Source of the DNA: Salegentibacter sp. 24
Lineage (GTDB): Bacteria > Bacteroidota > Bacteroidia > Flavobacteriales > Flavobacteriaceae
Assembly: GCF_004362395.1 (NCBI RefSeq)
Contig: NZ_SNWE01000006.1
Span: 124,001-188,000 of the forward strand
Length of the DNA: 64,000 bases
Direction of reading: 5' to 3'
Position numbers and translations under genes: made by a program. Each line of letters opens with the position of its first letter. Within the stretch, counting starts at the first letter, position 1. The notes under the pieces are model-generated. The model worked only from the letters and a program-made list of their open reading frames with translations, had not been told where the DNA came from and did not search any database. Shown here piece by piece: positions 43,664 to 53,260 of the stretch.

Positions 43664-44848
43664 ATGATGAATAACGAAGTAGTAATTGTAAGCGCCGCAA
43701 GAACTCCGATTGGGAGTTTTTTAGGCAGCTTATCTACAGTAGAAGCTACGGACCTTGGTGCTGTAGCCATCAAAGGAGCTTTAAATAAAATTAATTTGAA
43801 ACCTGAGCTTGTTCAGGAAGTCTTGATGGGTAATGTTGTGCAAGCTGGGGTAGGTCAGGCTCCGGCAAGACAAGCAGCTTTAAAAGCAGGAATACCAAAT
43901 ACAGTTCCATGTACTACGGTAAATAAAGTGTGCGCAAGCGGTATGAAAGCCGTTATGCAGGGTGCACAATCTATTATGCTTGGACAAACTTCTATAGTTG
44001 TTGCTGGCGGAATGGAAAATATGAGTTTAATTCCACATTATTTATATCATAGAAAAGGCCAGAAATTTGGTCCGGCAAAGATGGAAGATGGCATGCAGAA
44101 AGACGGATTGGTAGATGCTTACGACCACAATGCAATGGGGGTTTGTGCTGATCTTTGTGCTACCGAGTATAATTTTTCCAGGGAAGATCAGGATGCTTTT
44201 GCCATTAAATCTTATGAGCGCTCTGCACAAGCCTGGGCAGATGGTAAATTTGATAATGAAGTTGTGCCGGTAGAGGTTCCCCAGCGAAAAGGAGAACCTT
44301 TGGTGATAAAAGAAGACGAAGAATTTAAGAATGTAAGAATGGATAAAATCACTTCACTTCGTCCCGCATTTAGCAAAGACGGTACCGTAACTGCAGCAAA
44401 TGCCTCAACCATTAACGATGGAGCCGGTGCTATGGTTTTAATGAGTCGTAAAAAAGCAGAAGAATTAGGTTTAGAGATTTTAGCAAGCATTAAGGGTTTT
44501 GCGGATGCCGCCCAGGAACCAAAATGGTTCACTACGGCTCCTGCCAAAGCTTTACCTTTAGCACTTAAAAATGCAGGTGTTGCTCAGGATGATATAGATT
44601 TCTTTGAATTTAATGAAGCTTTTTCTGTGGTTGGTCTGGCTAATATGAAGATTCTAGGTATTAGTGATAAAATCACCAATATCCACGGGGGTGCTGTCTC
44701 TCTTGGTCATCCACTGGGTTGCAGCGGGGTAAGAATTCTAATTACTTTATTAAATGTACTGCAGCAAAATAATGCTAAATTAGGAGCGGCCGCAATTTGT
44801 AATGGTGGTGGTGGTGCATCTGCAATGGTCATAGAGAGAAACTCTTAA
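43664..44848 (+). CDS. Acetyl-CoA C-acetyltransferase (thiolase)
   Basis: 394 residues, the usual length. The active-site Cys near 90 is in NKVCASGMKAVM, the His is in GGAVSLGHPLGCSG, and the second Cys is in CNGGGGASAMV. It condenses two acetyl-CoA or cleaves acetoacetyl-CoA. The NALGHP-type motif here reads SLGHPLGCSG, typical of the biosynthetic thiolase group. It is divergent from the 7TM-HD gene and followed after 18 nt by the NlpC/P60 gene. Confidence 0.93.
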   Translation: MMNNEVVIVSAARTPIGSFLGSLSTVEATDLGAVAIKGALNKINLKPELVQEVLMGNVVQAGVGQAPARQAALKAGIPNTVPCTTVNKVCASGMKAVMQGAQSIMLGQTSIVVAGGMENMSLIPHYLYHRKGQKFGPAKMEDGMQKDGLVDAYDHNAMGVCADLCATEYNFSREDQDAFAIKSYERSAQAWADGKFDNEVVPVEVPQRKGEPLVIKEDEEFKNVRMDKITSLRPAFSKDGTVTAANASTINDGAGAMVLMSRKKAEELGLEILASIKGFADAAQEPKWFTTAPAKALPLALKNAGVAQDDIDFFEFNEAFSVVGLANMKILGISDKITNIHGGAVSLGHPLGCSGVRILITLLNVLQQNNAKLGAAAICNGGGGASAMVIERNS

Positions 44849-44866
44849 TTTTATATTTTTTATTGA

Positions 44867-45616
44867 ATGCAATACGGAATTTGCCCCTTAAGCATTATAC
44901 CACTTCGTGAAAGCACATCTAATAATTGCGAAATGGTATCCCAGGTCCTTTATGGTGAACATTTTAAGATACTTGAAGAAAGAGCTCAATGGAGCAAGAT
45001 TCGTGTTGCATTCGATAATTTTGAGGCATGGATCTCAAATAAACAATTGCTGAAAATTTCTGAAGAAACCTACTTCCAGTTAGAAAACAACATCCCCTAT
45101 TATTCCGCCGATTTATTCGATTTTGTAACTGATCAAAATGGTCACCTTATCACTATCCCCATCGGATCAGCCTTAAATACTAGAAGTTTGTTAAATCATC
45201 AATTTGAAGGAAATTCGGTGTCCGGTGAAAAATTGAAAATAGAAATTGTAAAAACCGCCCTGTTATACTTGAATAGTCCATATTGCTGGGGTGGGAAATC
45301 ACCTTTGGGGATTGATTGCAGCGGACTTACGCAAATGGTCTATAAAATAAATGGCTATCGATTAAACCGGAATTCAGTGGATCAGGCTAAACAAGGTGAG
45401 GCCCTTAGCTTCATTGAAGAAAGTGAAGCCGGCGACCTTGCTTTTTTTGATGATAAAGATGGGGTAATAGACCATGTGGGAATTATGATGAAGGATAATT
45501 ATATTATCCACGTGGATGGAAAAGTTCGTATTGACCGTATTGACCATTCCGGTATATTTAATACAGAATTAAAACGACACACTCATAAATTACGTGTAAT
45601 TAAGAAAATTATTTAG
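44867..45616 (+). CDS. NlpC/P60 (C40) peptidase with SH3-like N-terminus
   Basis: 249 residues with no signal peptide, though a cytoplasmic or unconventional location is uncertain. The first half has SH3-like blocks (GICPLSIIPLRESTSNNCEMVSQVLYGEHFKILEE). The NlpC/P60 part holds SPYCWGGKSPLGIDCSGL with the catalytic Cys near 151, a His in IDHVGIMM and another in YIIHVDGKV. It cuts gamma-D-glutamyl-diamino-acid bonds in peptidoglycan. It is cotranscribed with the thiolase, which is a common but unexplained pairing. Confidence 0.88.
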   Translation: MQYGICPLSIIPLRESTSNNCEMVSQVLYGEHFKILEERAQWSKIRVAFDNFEAWISNKQLLKISEETYFQLENNIPYYSADLFDFVTDQNGHLITIPIGSALNTRSLLNHQFEGNSVSGEKLKIEIVKTALLYLNSPYCWGGKSPLGIDCSGLTQMVYKINGYRLNRNSVDQAKQGEALSFIEESEAGDLAFFDDKDGVIDHVGIMMKDNYIIHVDGKVRIDRIDHSGIFNTELKRHTHKLRVIKKII

Positions 45617-45660
45617 TAGTTAATTGTCAATTAACCTGATGAAAGTGTGAAGAATTGAAG

Positions 45661-46917
45661 CTACCGGTAATCATGAAACAGTTTCGGTTTTCGGCCTTCT
45701 TTTGAGAATTTCATTTCCTCAATTTTTTTTGTGGAAGTCTTTTTTAGTTTCACTTTTACTTTTAACCCTGATTGCAAATGCTCTTGAAGCGCTGATATTT
45801 CAATTAGGTCATCCGGAATTCTAATCAAGATTTCATCATTCTTAGTTTCATTGAGCCGAGCCTCAATCACAAAAATTTTTAAAGATTGGAAAGCAGTCAG
45901 TAAATTAATTATTTGTTGAGGATACAGGCTTGTACCTTTCAACTTAATCATTTGTTTTTTACGACCTACTGGTGTACTAATTCGCAGGGAATTTCTACCA
46001 CATTCACAATTTTCCCCATAGAATTTCACCATATCTCCGGTAGCAAATCTTACCAGAGGAATGGTTTGAACTTGTAAGGGGGTGACCACCAACTCTCCAA
46101 TCCCACCAACCGCTACCGGTTGGTGATTTTCATCTAAAACTTCAGCGAAAATAAGTTCCGTAAGACTATGATTGCCGGTGTGAAATTTACATTCGGTAAA
46201 AGCGGTTCCCATTTCTGTACTCGCATATGTGGAAAATAGTTCTATATTCCATAATTCTTTAATTCTATTACCTAAAGAATTGAGGCTGAAATCAGAATTT
46301 CGTAACGGTTCACCGATACAAACTACAGTTTTAACCGAAGATTTCTTATAGTCTATTCCGTTTTGGATTGCATAATCAACCATCTTTAATAAAAATGATG
46401 GGACCGCTACCAGATATTCGGGTTTGAACCTAGCGATAGATTCCCATTGCAAACCAGGCAAACCACTACCGGTTCTTATTATCCCTGCTCCGAGTTTTCT
46501 TAAGCCTAAAAAATAGGCCATTCCGGCCATAAACCTTCGGTCCAAAGTTGTGGTGATTTGAACCACACTGGATTTCTTGATTCCAAGCATTTCAAAAGAT
46601 TGACGTTCATTCTCTGCTAATCGGTTCAGATCGGCTTCATTTAATGCGAAACTTACGGGGTTTCCAAGTGTGCCCGAAGTGGTTACGTAATCTATGATTT
46701 CGTCCTGTGGAACTGCAAAAAGCTCTTTATTATGATGTTGCAAATCTTCTTTACTGGTAATAGGGATGTTTCGGAACTCCTTATAAGAAGTTATTTCTTG
46801 AATGTTTATTTTATTATCGTAAAAATGCTTTTTATAGAAGGGAGAATTTAAGGCAACGTAATTCAATTGTTGTCTTAGCAATTCCTTATTTCCATTTATT
46901 TCGTAAAAATTTGTCAT
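45661..46917 (-). CDS. AMP-binding / phenylacetate-CoA-ligase-like enzyme of the pigment cluster
   Basis: 418 residues of the PaaK-like adenylate-forming group. Visible motifs are YVTTSGTLGNPVSFALNEADL (P-loop-like TSGT-G-P), SSVVQITTTLDRRFMAG, FSTYASTEMGTAF (the Y-STE motif), RFATGDMVKF with the A8 Asp and Arg, and a final GRKKQMIKLKGTSLYPQ (C-domain hinge Lys). It could activate 4-coumarate or a fatty acid for the pigment line, which would fit the ammonia-lyase in the cluster, but a role in acyl transfer is also possible. Its start directly abuts the C45 gene stop. It is the last gene of the cluster in this direction. Confidence 0.82.
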   Translation of the reverse strand: MTNFYEINGNKELLRQQLNYVALNSPFYKKHFYDNKINIQEITSYKEFRNIPITSKEDLQHHNKELFAVPQDEIIDYVTTSGTLGNPVSFALNEADLNRLAENERQSFEMLGIKKSSVVQITTTLDRRFMAGMAYFLGLRKLGAGIIRTGSGLPGLQWESIARFKPEYLVAVPSFLLKMVDYAIQNGIDYKKSSVKTVVCIGEPLRNSDFSLNSLGNRIKELWNIELFSTYASTEMGTAFTECKFHTGNHSLTELIFAEVLDENHQPVAVGGIGELVVTPLQVQTIPLVRFATGDMVKFYGENCECGRNSLRISTPVGRKKQMIKLKGTSLYPQQIINLLTAFQSLKIFVIEARLNETKNDEILIRIPDDLIEISALQEHLQSGLKVKVKLKKTSTKKIEEMKFSKEGRKPKLFHDYR

Positions 46918-48585
46918 TTAGAGTTTGCGGTAAGATCTTTTTATCATTTTTTCTAGATATATTTCATCGGGAACAGTGGTCACCTCCCTCCTTTTGGCCT
47001 GTTTATAATTAATTACTGCTTTTTTATAATTTTCCTGTTGAAAATAATAATCGCCAGCAATTTTATAAACTTCCCAGAAATAGGGATTCAAAACCTTAAG
47101 TTCCCTGATATTGGCTTCAGAAACCTTTCTTTCTGCCAAAATCGCTCTGCTAATTTCCCGACTTAATTTTCGATATTTTTCGTAATCCTGGTAAGCATCC
47201 GAATTAACAAATGGATCTTCAGGGATACTTTCCTCTGTCATTACACTTCCTGAAAAATTTTCATTTTCGAAATTCGTAAAAGCCTTAACCAAATCGTAGG
47301 ATACAAAAAGTCCTAGCTGATAGGGATTTGTAGAAACCCATACTTTTCGCTCTTCAGGTTTAAAAATAATGCCGTGATGAGCTAGCAATTGGTTTATTGC
47401 CATTTCATTGCCTAATCCTAAATTTGAACCTTCTAATCCTTTTTTATTTCTTAAAATTTGAGCTGCTTTTCGTGGATTTAATTGTTCTTCTTTAGCAAGC
47501 AATTCCTGCATTTTTTCAAACCTATATTGTGTGTGACCATTCCTTATCGTTTTTAAATTCCTGTTATCCTCTTTGAAAGCATCACTCTGAAAATGATTGC
47601 TACAAACGAGTTTATTAGAATTTTTAGCATTGAAAACGCCAAAATTTCCAGGTGCTACTTCAATTAGGATAGCCTTACGCTCACTCGCGCTTCCAATCAT
47701 AATTGCTTCTGAAACAAAAACCTCACGTTTTTTAGCAATTTCTATGGCTTCTTTTGTAGAAGAAGCGTATTGCAAAATTTCTCTGGCAACTAAACTAATA
47801 GGGGTTTTGGCCAAAAAAGGAATTTTACTTTTACCTGCATTTATAGTTACACTAATCCCTTTTTCATTCAAACCACTTACTGAACCAACCATTCCGGCCC
47901 AGGTGTACATCATAAACTTATATCCTTTTTCAGGATTTATAAAGGCAGCAATTTTCTCCTGAGCAAATTCATCTCCGGCATAAAAATCAAAATTTCTTCC
48001 AAGCAGTAATTGTCCGTCTTCAGTTTTATTATCCCAAGCTGCAAAGGAGGTACAACCCACCAGCATTAAATCTTGCAGGGCATGACCAATATCGTGAGCT
48101 CCATGAAAATAGAGCATTCTGATATAGGCCGGGGCAAAATCATTGTACTTCTCAAGGCCAAAGAGAGAAATTCCGTAAATTTCTTGTTTGTATTCCTCGG
48201 GAACGTGCAAATACATTTTGCGGTTAAACCAAGCGACAGTCGTTTTTAAAAAATTACGATAACCGGTTTTGGGGACCAACTCATAAATCTTGTCCATAAA
48301 TGCATCCTCCTGTTTATGCATCAATTCACGGGTAAGGCTTCCCATTACTACACCTCGTTCCAGTGCATCACCTTCAACATAAAGTTCCCATATTCCATAT
48401 TCATTTTTGAAAAGAGAATTTTTCCCAATGCTATAGTGTGTTTCGCTGTGTTTGGTCCTATTATGGACAATTGTATCAATTCCTGAAATATCAGGACGTT
48501 GATTCATAGATCGCTTTATGCCACAGGAACTAAGGAGCAATACAACTCCAAGGAAGATCCATATTTTTAGAAAAAACATTTTCAA
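46918..48585 (-). CDS. C45 autoproteolytic acyltransferase/hydrolase (lipoprotein)
   Basis: 555 residues with a lipoprotein signal: FLGVVLLLSSC, lipobox Cys near 21. The Ntn-type block is LMLVGCTSFAAWDNKTEDGQLLLGRNFDFYAG. The Cys near 177 in VGCTS is the expected self-processing nucleophile of the acyl-CoA:6-aminopenicillanic-acid-acyltransferase family. Members of this family occur in Bacteroidota pigment clusters. It may attach or remove an acyl or polyene group at the outer membrane, which is inference. The C-terminal part has a TPR-like end (YFQQENYKKAVINYKQAKRR). It abuts the exporter gene without a gap. Confidence 0.85.
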   Translation of the reverse strand: MKMFFLKIWIFLGVVLLLSSCGIKRSMNQRPDISGIDTIVHNRTKHSETHYSIGKNSLFKNEYGIWELYVEGDALERGVVMGSLTRELMHKQEDAFMDKIYELVPKTGYRNFLKTTVAWFNRKMYLHVPEEYKQEIYGISLFGLEKYNDFAPAYIRMLYFHGAHDIGHALQDLMLVGCTSFAAWDNKTEDGQLLLGRNFDFYAGDEFAQEKIAAFINPEKGYKFMMYTWAGMVGSVSGLNEKGISVTINAGKSKIPFLAKTPISLVAREILQYASSTKEAIEIAKKREVFVSEAIMIGSASERKAILIEVAPGNFGVFNAKNSNKLVCSNHFQSDAFKEDNRNLKTIRNGHTQYRFEKMQELLAKEEQLNPRKAAQILRNKKGLEGSNLGLGNEMAINQLLAHHGIIFKPEERKVWVSTNPYQLGLFVSYDLVKAFTNFENENFSGSVMTEESIPEDPFVNSDAYQDYEKYRKLSREISRAILAERKVSEANIRELKVLNPYFWEVYKIAGDYYFQQENYKKAVINYKQAKRREVTTVPDEIYLEKMIKRSYRKL

Positions 48586-51561
48586 TTAATCCATTTTTTT
48601 AAAAATCAAAATATTATTCTGACGGTATATAATCTCAAAATTCAAATCGATGAGCCATCTATTTTCAAATTTTACATTTAAAATAATCACCTTCTCAGCA
48701 TTTTGTGAAATATTTTCTTTTAAATAAGAAGCGATTTCTTGGGAAGGACGATCACCTATAATAAATACTGAATATTGCTTCAAATCACCTGGCCAGTCTT
48801 TACTGAAAAGTAGATGGTTAACATTGCTTTGAGAAGTATTATTGGAGATATTTAAATTTTTTCTATTAGTATCTAAAACAAAGAATTCATTGTCAGGATT
48901 CTTTAGACTTAGAAATACAGGCAGTAAGCCATATGGTGAATTCAACATAAATATTTTATCATCCTTCCCTATATATTCGGAAACCTTTAAAAAACGTTCC
49001 CTGTTTTTTATAAATTCCTTTTTTGCTTTTGAAAAAACTGATTTGTACCTATAATTACCCAAAACTGCTTTATTAAAATAAAGTTGTTCTTTACTGCCGG
49101 GGCGATCAAATAAAGCAGAGATACTAAAAGGAGCCTTCTTTCTTAATTTCCTTCGAAAAAAAAGCAAATCAAATATTTTGGTCTGAATTACCAGAGCAAC
49201 TATCATTGAAGTTAAAACCCCGATCACTGATACTACAGAAACTGACTGAAGCGCAGGATGTTTGGCGAAAACCAATGCTCCAATTCCCAGTAAAGTAGTT
49301 AATACCGAAAGCATAATAGAAGCCTGATATGTTTTTAAAGCCGGCTCACCTGTTTCATATTCCTTAAGACACGCATTGGTAATAAAAATACTGTAATCTA
49401 ACCCGAGTCCAAAAATAAAAGTAGAAATAATAATATTGAGAATATTAAATTCAATGCCTAAAATTGACATAATACCTAATGCTATAATCCAGGTAATTGC
49501 AATGGGCAACAATGTGAGGACACTGAGAAGGAAATTCCCGTAGAAAATCAATAAAACTATAAATACGGCAAATAAAGAGAATAAAATTAGTTGGTTGAAT
49601 TCACTCTTTAAATCACCAAGAAAATCTTCATTCATTTGTTTCCGATCTATCGCGATAATTCCTTCCTTCTCTTCAAGATCATGTAGAATTTCAGGATTTG
49701 CTTTATTAAAACTAACCGTACTGGTGACCGTAGAAAAGCCAGGACTTATATTTATAAAATCATCTAAATACAGTGATGAAACATTGCGATAATCGTCCAG
49801 GAATATTTCATTGAAATCTTTGTTTAATTGGTCATAGAACTGATTAAAACTCTCTGATTTAAAACCTAATTCAGCAGACTCGGAAATTAAAGTAGTTTTA
49901 AGAGATTTTTTTTTAGAATCAGTCCAAAATTCCTCCCAGGCATCTATTCTTTGCGTTTGTTTACTGGTAGAAAGCACTACACCACCAATACTGCTGAAAC
50001 TTTGAATCTCACCGCTTTCCTTCAGGTTTCTTAATTCCTGGTAGAGTTCATTGTTCCGAGATAGTGCTTGATCAATATCGTTTCCGTAGGCGACTAAATA
50101 AGTTGAATTCGCAGCTTTTCCGGAAATCTGCTTCATCCTTTCCTCTTTCTGTTTTATTACCTCAGGTTCGTAATTTAACTTGGATATATCAACGTTGAAA
50201 CCCACCTTATTAAAGAAAAATATCCCTATGATAAAGAACAAGAGCACTGAAGCTACTAAACCTTTATAATTATAATATCGCTTATCTGCCAGTTTATCTA
50301 TCCAATTAGAATTTTTCTTATCAGTATTCAGAGTAGGTACATAAAACTGAGGAATAAGAATTAAAGCAAATATTGAAGATGAAACAACACTGACAGCTGC
50401 GAAAATTGCTAAGTCGTTCAATGCTTCACTTTTAAGAAAAAGTAAACATATAAAAGCAATAGCCGTGGTAAGGCTACTCATTAAAATAGGTTTACAAAGT
50501 TCACTATAAAGAATTTTCACATTCGCATTATTTCTAAAATGCGTAAGAATATGAAGAGCATAATCCAGGCTTATACCTAATAAAATAGCGCCGATTCCTA
50601 AAGAAATAGCCGAAACACTTCCTTTTATGAAATATAATAAAGTAATTGCACTTAGTGCACCTAGCAAACTTGGAAGAAAAAGTAAAAGCGGCACGTAAAA
50701 TCTACGATAAAATAAAATTAATAGGATCAACAAAATTGAAAAAGCAATGCTAAGTGTTAGCTGAATATCGCTCTTTATCTGCTTGGCATTAGCAATCGCG
50801 TATAATACTCCACCGAAATATTCGGCTTTAACTTCCGATTTCTCATTTAATTCAGATATAATCTGTTCTAACCGATTAATAAAGACTTCATTATTTTTGG
50901 TCTCAGACGCTGGATATTCAGGGGTGATAAAAAGTAATAAATGTTTTTCGTCCTTAGTGACCAGGTAATTATCATAGATCTTGAAATCATCATCAACCTG
51001 AAGTTCCCGCAATTTCTTTAACCCCAGGTTTGTTATAGAGATCGGGTCTTTAAAAAGAAATTGTTTAGTTACAAATCCGGTTGGGGAAATCAAATCTTTA
51101 TAAGAGCTTTCTAATCTTTTCTTAATGCTGTCCTGATGCAATCGAGTTTTAATTTCATCATAATTCTGTGCATTAAGGAATATAGGTAAATTTTGGTAAA
51201 CAAAATTATATACCTCCAGGATGCCCTCCTCGGAAATTTCTCCCTGAATTTCGGAAATATATTGAGGAAGTTTTTTGTTTAATGAATCTGTGAATTGACT
51301 GGCATATTGAATAAGTGCATTCGAATTTTTTTCTTCCGAAGAAATCGCCACAATCAGTTTATCTGAAAAATCGGTATTATTCAGAACTTTCTTTAAAGTA
51401 TTTTGCTTATCTCCTGATGGGATTAGCTTTGTAATATCTTCTTCCAACTGGATATTGGAAGCAAAATATCCGCCAAAAAGTACAAAGAGTAGTAAAAACA
51501 AGAAACCAATCGCTTTTTGTCTTCGGAGAAAATAGTAAAGCTTTAGAAAAATTGTGTGCAT
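48586..51561 (-). CDS. MMPL/RND-type exporter with a short degenerate SAM-methyltransferase-like tail
   Basis: 991 residues. Two six-helix RND halves are visible: FLFLLLFVLFGGYFASNIQLEEDITKLIPSG at the start, then ILLILLILFYRRFYVPLLLFLPSLLGALSAITLLYF, and a second half with SLFAVFIVLLIFYGNFLLSVLTLLPIAITWIIALGIMSILG and LNIIISTFIFGLGLDYSIF. A tail from about 825 (IGKDDKIFMLNSPYGLLPVFLSL, then EFFVLDTNRKNLNISN) looks like a reduced class I methyltransferase fold. In many Bacteroidota this exporter has an acyltransferase domain between the RND part and the methyltransferase; that domain is missing here. It is probably the ApeM-like pump moving the polyene lipid to the outer membrane. Confidence 0.85.
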   Translation of the reverse strand: MHTIFLKLYYFLRRQKAIGFLFLLLFVLFGGYFASNIQLEEDITKLIPSGDKQNTLKKVLNNTDFSDKLIVAISSEEKNSNALIQYASQFTDSLNKKLPQYISEIQGEISEEGILEVYNFVYQNLPIFLNAQNYDEIKTRLHQDSIKKRLESSYKDLISPTGFVTKQFLFKDPISITNLGLKKLRELQVDDDFKIYDNYLVTKDEKHLLLFITPEYPASETKNNEVFINRLEQIISELNEKSEVKAEYFGGVLYAIANAKQIKSDIQLTLSIAFSILLILLILFYRRFYVPLLLFLPSLLGALSAITLLYFIKGSVSAISLGIGAILLGISLDYALHILTHFRNNANVKILYSELCKPILMSSLTTAIAFICLLFLKSEALNDLAIFAAVSVVSSSIFALILIPQFYVPTLNTDKKNSNWIDKLADKRYYNYKGLVASVLLFFIIGIFFFNKVGFNVDISKLNYEPEVIKQKEERMKQISGKAANSTYLVAYGNDIDQALSRNNELYQELRNLKESGEIQSFSSIGGVVLSTSKQTQRIDAWEEFWTDSKKKSLKTTLISESAELGFKSESFNQFYDQLNKDFNEIFLDDYRNVSSLYLDDFINISPGFSTVTSTVSFNKANPEILHDLEEKEGIIAIDRKQMNEDFLGDLKSEFNQLILFSLFAVFIVLLIFYGNFLLSVLTLLPIAITWIIALGIMSILGIEFNILNIIISTFIFGLGLDYSIFITNACLKEYETGEPALKTYQASIMLSVLTTLLGIGALVFAKHPALQSVSVVSVIGVLTSMIVALVIQTKIFDLLFFRRKLRKKAPFSISALFDRPGSKEQLYFNKAVLGNYRYKSVFSKAKKEFIKNRERFLKVSEYIGKDDKIFMLNSPYGLLPVFLSLKNPDNEFFVLDTNRKNLNISNNTSQSNVNHLLFSKDWPGDLKQYSVFIIGDRPSQEIASYLKENISQNAEKVIILNVKFENRWLIDLNFEIIYRQNNILIFKKMD

Positions 51562-52761
51562 TTAAGGTTTTACCACCTGTTTTTGGTTTGTTACCGAAAA
51601 TAAGAAATAAAACACAATCCACAACAGTAGTGAGGCAATTCCTGCCAGGGCGAAACTACCAATGATATATTGCCATAAACCGAGGAAAATTTCAGCAGTT
51701 GAATCAAAATCTTCCGGTCTTAATTCCCAGGCAAACCCTCTACCGGTAAGAAAAGATCCAGCTTGATAACTCGAATAGACTATAAATGGGATAAGCGGTG
51801 GGATACTGATATTGCTAAATAAAAAAGCCACGACCTTATTGAGTTTAAACAGTGCAGCCAAACTAAAAACAAGCAAGGAATGAAGTCCCCAGAATGGTAG
51901 AATTCCTACAAAAACGCCCAGTGCGATCGCTGCAGCCTTCTTATGTGCCGGCTCCTGGCTTTTAATAATATTTTCTTTCCAAAAACGTTTAAAGCCCTTC
52001 CTTCTGAAATCCTGATATGTGTCTCGTGGATGGATATAAAAAAAACTTACCAAGACAAACCATATATAAAGTAAGGTGATTCTGGTGATATCTAAAAAGG
52101 GCCTGAAATGTGTAACCCGGTTTTCTTCGTAGAATACCTTTATTGGAACATTTCGCACCTTAACCTTATGCCAGGCCGCTTTCACAATAATTTCAATTTC
52201 TAACTCAAACTTATGGGTATAAAGTTTAATTTGATTTACCACTTTCAATGGATAAAGTCTGTACCCACTCTGTGTATCGCTGAGCTGGGTACCTGTTACC
52301 ACCAAAAACCAGAAATTTGAAAATTTATTACCAGTAGTACTTTTTCCTGGAATTCCGTCCTGACCCATATTTCGGTCCCCTACAAGCAAGATTTCAGTAT
52401 CAGGGCTTTTTCCTTCCAAATGAGTAAGAAAAACTTCAAGATCATCAGGATAATGCTGTCCATCAGAATCTATGGTTATCGCATATTCGTATCCTAAATC
52501 TTCAGCAATTTTAAAACCTTTTTTTAATGCCTGGCCCTTTCCTCTATTTTCATCAAAATGATGAATATTTATTTCGTGAAAATCATTGAGAATCTCTCGT
52601 GTAGCATCTGTAGAACCGTCATTTACCACCAAAAGATTGGAGGTGTATAACATTAAATCCTGTAAAACGCTGCCCAGAGTTTTCTCATTGTTGTAGGTTG
52701 GAATTAGAATACAACAATTCAAAGCTTCAAATCTGGACTGATGTATAGGTTTTTGGTTCAA
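51562..52761 (-). CDS. Family 2 glycosyltransferase fused to DUF2062
   Basis: 399 residues starting from TTG at 52761; there is no ATG in frame before the stop at 52774. The GT2 part has CILIPTYNNEKTLGSVLQDLM, LLVVNDGSTDATREI and AITIDSDGQHYPDDLEVFL with the DxD-type metal site. A hydrophobic C-terminal part from about 270 is DUF2062 (ALGVFVGILPFWGLHSLLVF, then LFSNISIPPLIPFIVY). Such dolichyl-phosphate-mannose-synthase-like enzymes commonly occur in aryl-polyene clusters. The substrate is unknown. A separate promoter lies just upstream, so this and the next genes can be expressed apart from the synthase genes. Confidence 0.87.
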   Translation of the reverse strand: MNQKPIHQSRFEALNCCILIPTYNNEKTLGSVLQDLMLYTSNLLVVNDGSTDATREILNDFHEINIHHFDENRGKGQALKKGFKIAEDLGYEYAITIDSDGQHYPDDLEVFLTHLEGKSPDTEILLVGDRNMGQDGIPGKSTTGNKFSNFWFLVVTGTQLSDTQSGYRLYPLKVVNQIKLYTHKFELEIEIIVKAAWHKVKVRNVPIKVFYEENRVTHFRPFLDITRITLLYIWFVLVSFFYIHPRDTYQDFRRKGFKRFWKENIIKSQEPAHKKAAAIALGVFVGILPFWGLHSLLVFSLAALFKLNKVVAFLFSNISIPPLIPFIVYSSYQAGSFLTGRGFAWELRPEDFDSTAEIFLGLWQYIIGSFALAGIASLLLWIVFYFLFSVTNQKQVVKP

Positions 52762-52780
52762 ATCAACAAGGCTTTATTTG

Positions 52781-52810
52781 CAAAAATAAAATTAAAAGGC
52801 AAAGCACAAA
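52781..52810 (-). promoter_or_regulatory. Internal promoter within the pigment cluster
   Basis: Minus strand: TTTG (52810-52807), an 18-bp spacer and TATTTTTG (52788-52781), a full match to the Bacteroidota consensus, 20 nt before the TTG start of the glycosyltransferase. Confidence 0.6.
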
Positions 52811-52821
52811 CTACTAATGGC

Positions 52822-53193
52822 TTAAGATTCTAACTTCTTATAAAAAGAGTTGATTTTCAATGAAATACCACCTGAATTCCGAGCTATTCCTTGAAGTTTG
52901 ATTTCTTGATCTTCTTGGGTTATTTCGGTTTCAAGATTTAAAATCGCATCGGTATTGGGATCTACCACAGCCATAAATTTCACATTGTTTCCTTTGATTA
53001 ACTGAAGTTTACATCCATAGCGACGCTCTGCTTCTTCTTTAAATAAATTCATTAAAATAACGCCCGGAGTTACCGGTCTACCAGGAAAATGACCGAGGTA
53101 AATCTCGTGATTTTTGTTGATTTCTATTTGGGTAAAATATTTGCCATTCTCCTGCGAAGAATTCAAAATAGAATAAAAATTCTTTAATAACAT
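52822..53193 (-). CDS. ApeI/FabZ-like 3-hydroxyacyl-ACP dehydratase
   Basis: 123 residues in a single hotdog unit. The motif YLGHFPGRPVTPGVILMNLF has the catalytic His and the PGV-loop of FabZ-type enzymes, and NLFKEEAERRY has an acidic residue at the usual place of the catalytic Asp/Glu. It would remove water from 3-hydroxyacyl-ACP during polyene extension. Its length is below that of FabZ (about 145) but like the small aryl-polyene ApeI proteins. It is 67 nt downstream of the LolA-like gene. Confidence 0.8.
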   Translation of the reverse strand: MLLKNFYSILNSSQENGKYFTQIEINKNHEIYLGHFPGRPVTPGVILMNLFKEEAERRYGCKLQLIKGNNVKFMAVVDPNTDAILNLETEITQEDQEIKLQGIARNSGGISLKINSFYKKLES

Positions 53194-53260
53194 GTATCTA
53201 CGGGTTGGTTAAATACTAAAATACTCAGAAAATTCAGAAATTTTAAGCATTTATAAATAA

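Noticed and set aside
44212-44547. A minus-strand frame of 111 residues inside the thiolase gene
   Set aside because: Antisense shadow of a well-conserved thiolase; no independent support.
45620-45634. TTAATTGTCAATTAA dyad between the NlpC/P60 and acyl-ligase genes
   Set aside because: Seven-bp arms with a one-base loop cannot form a hairpin, and both genes converge there, so no operator role is expected. Chance is likely in AT-rich DNA.
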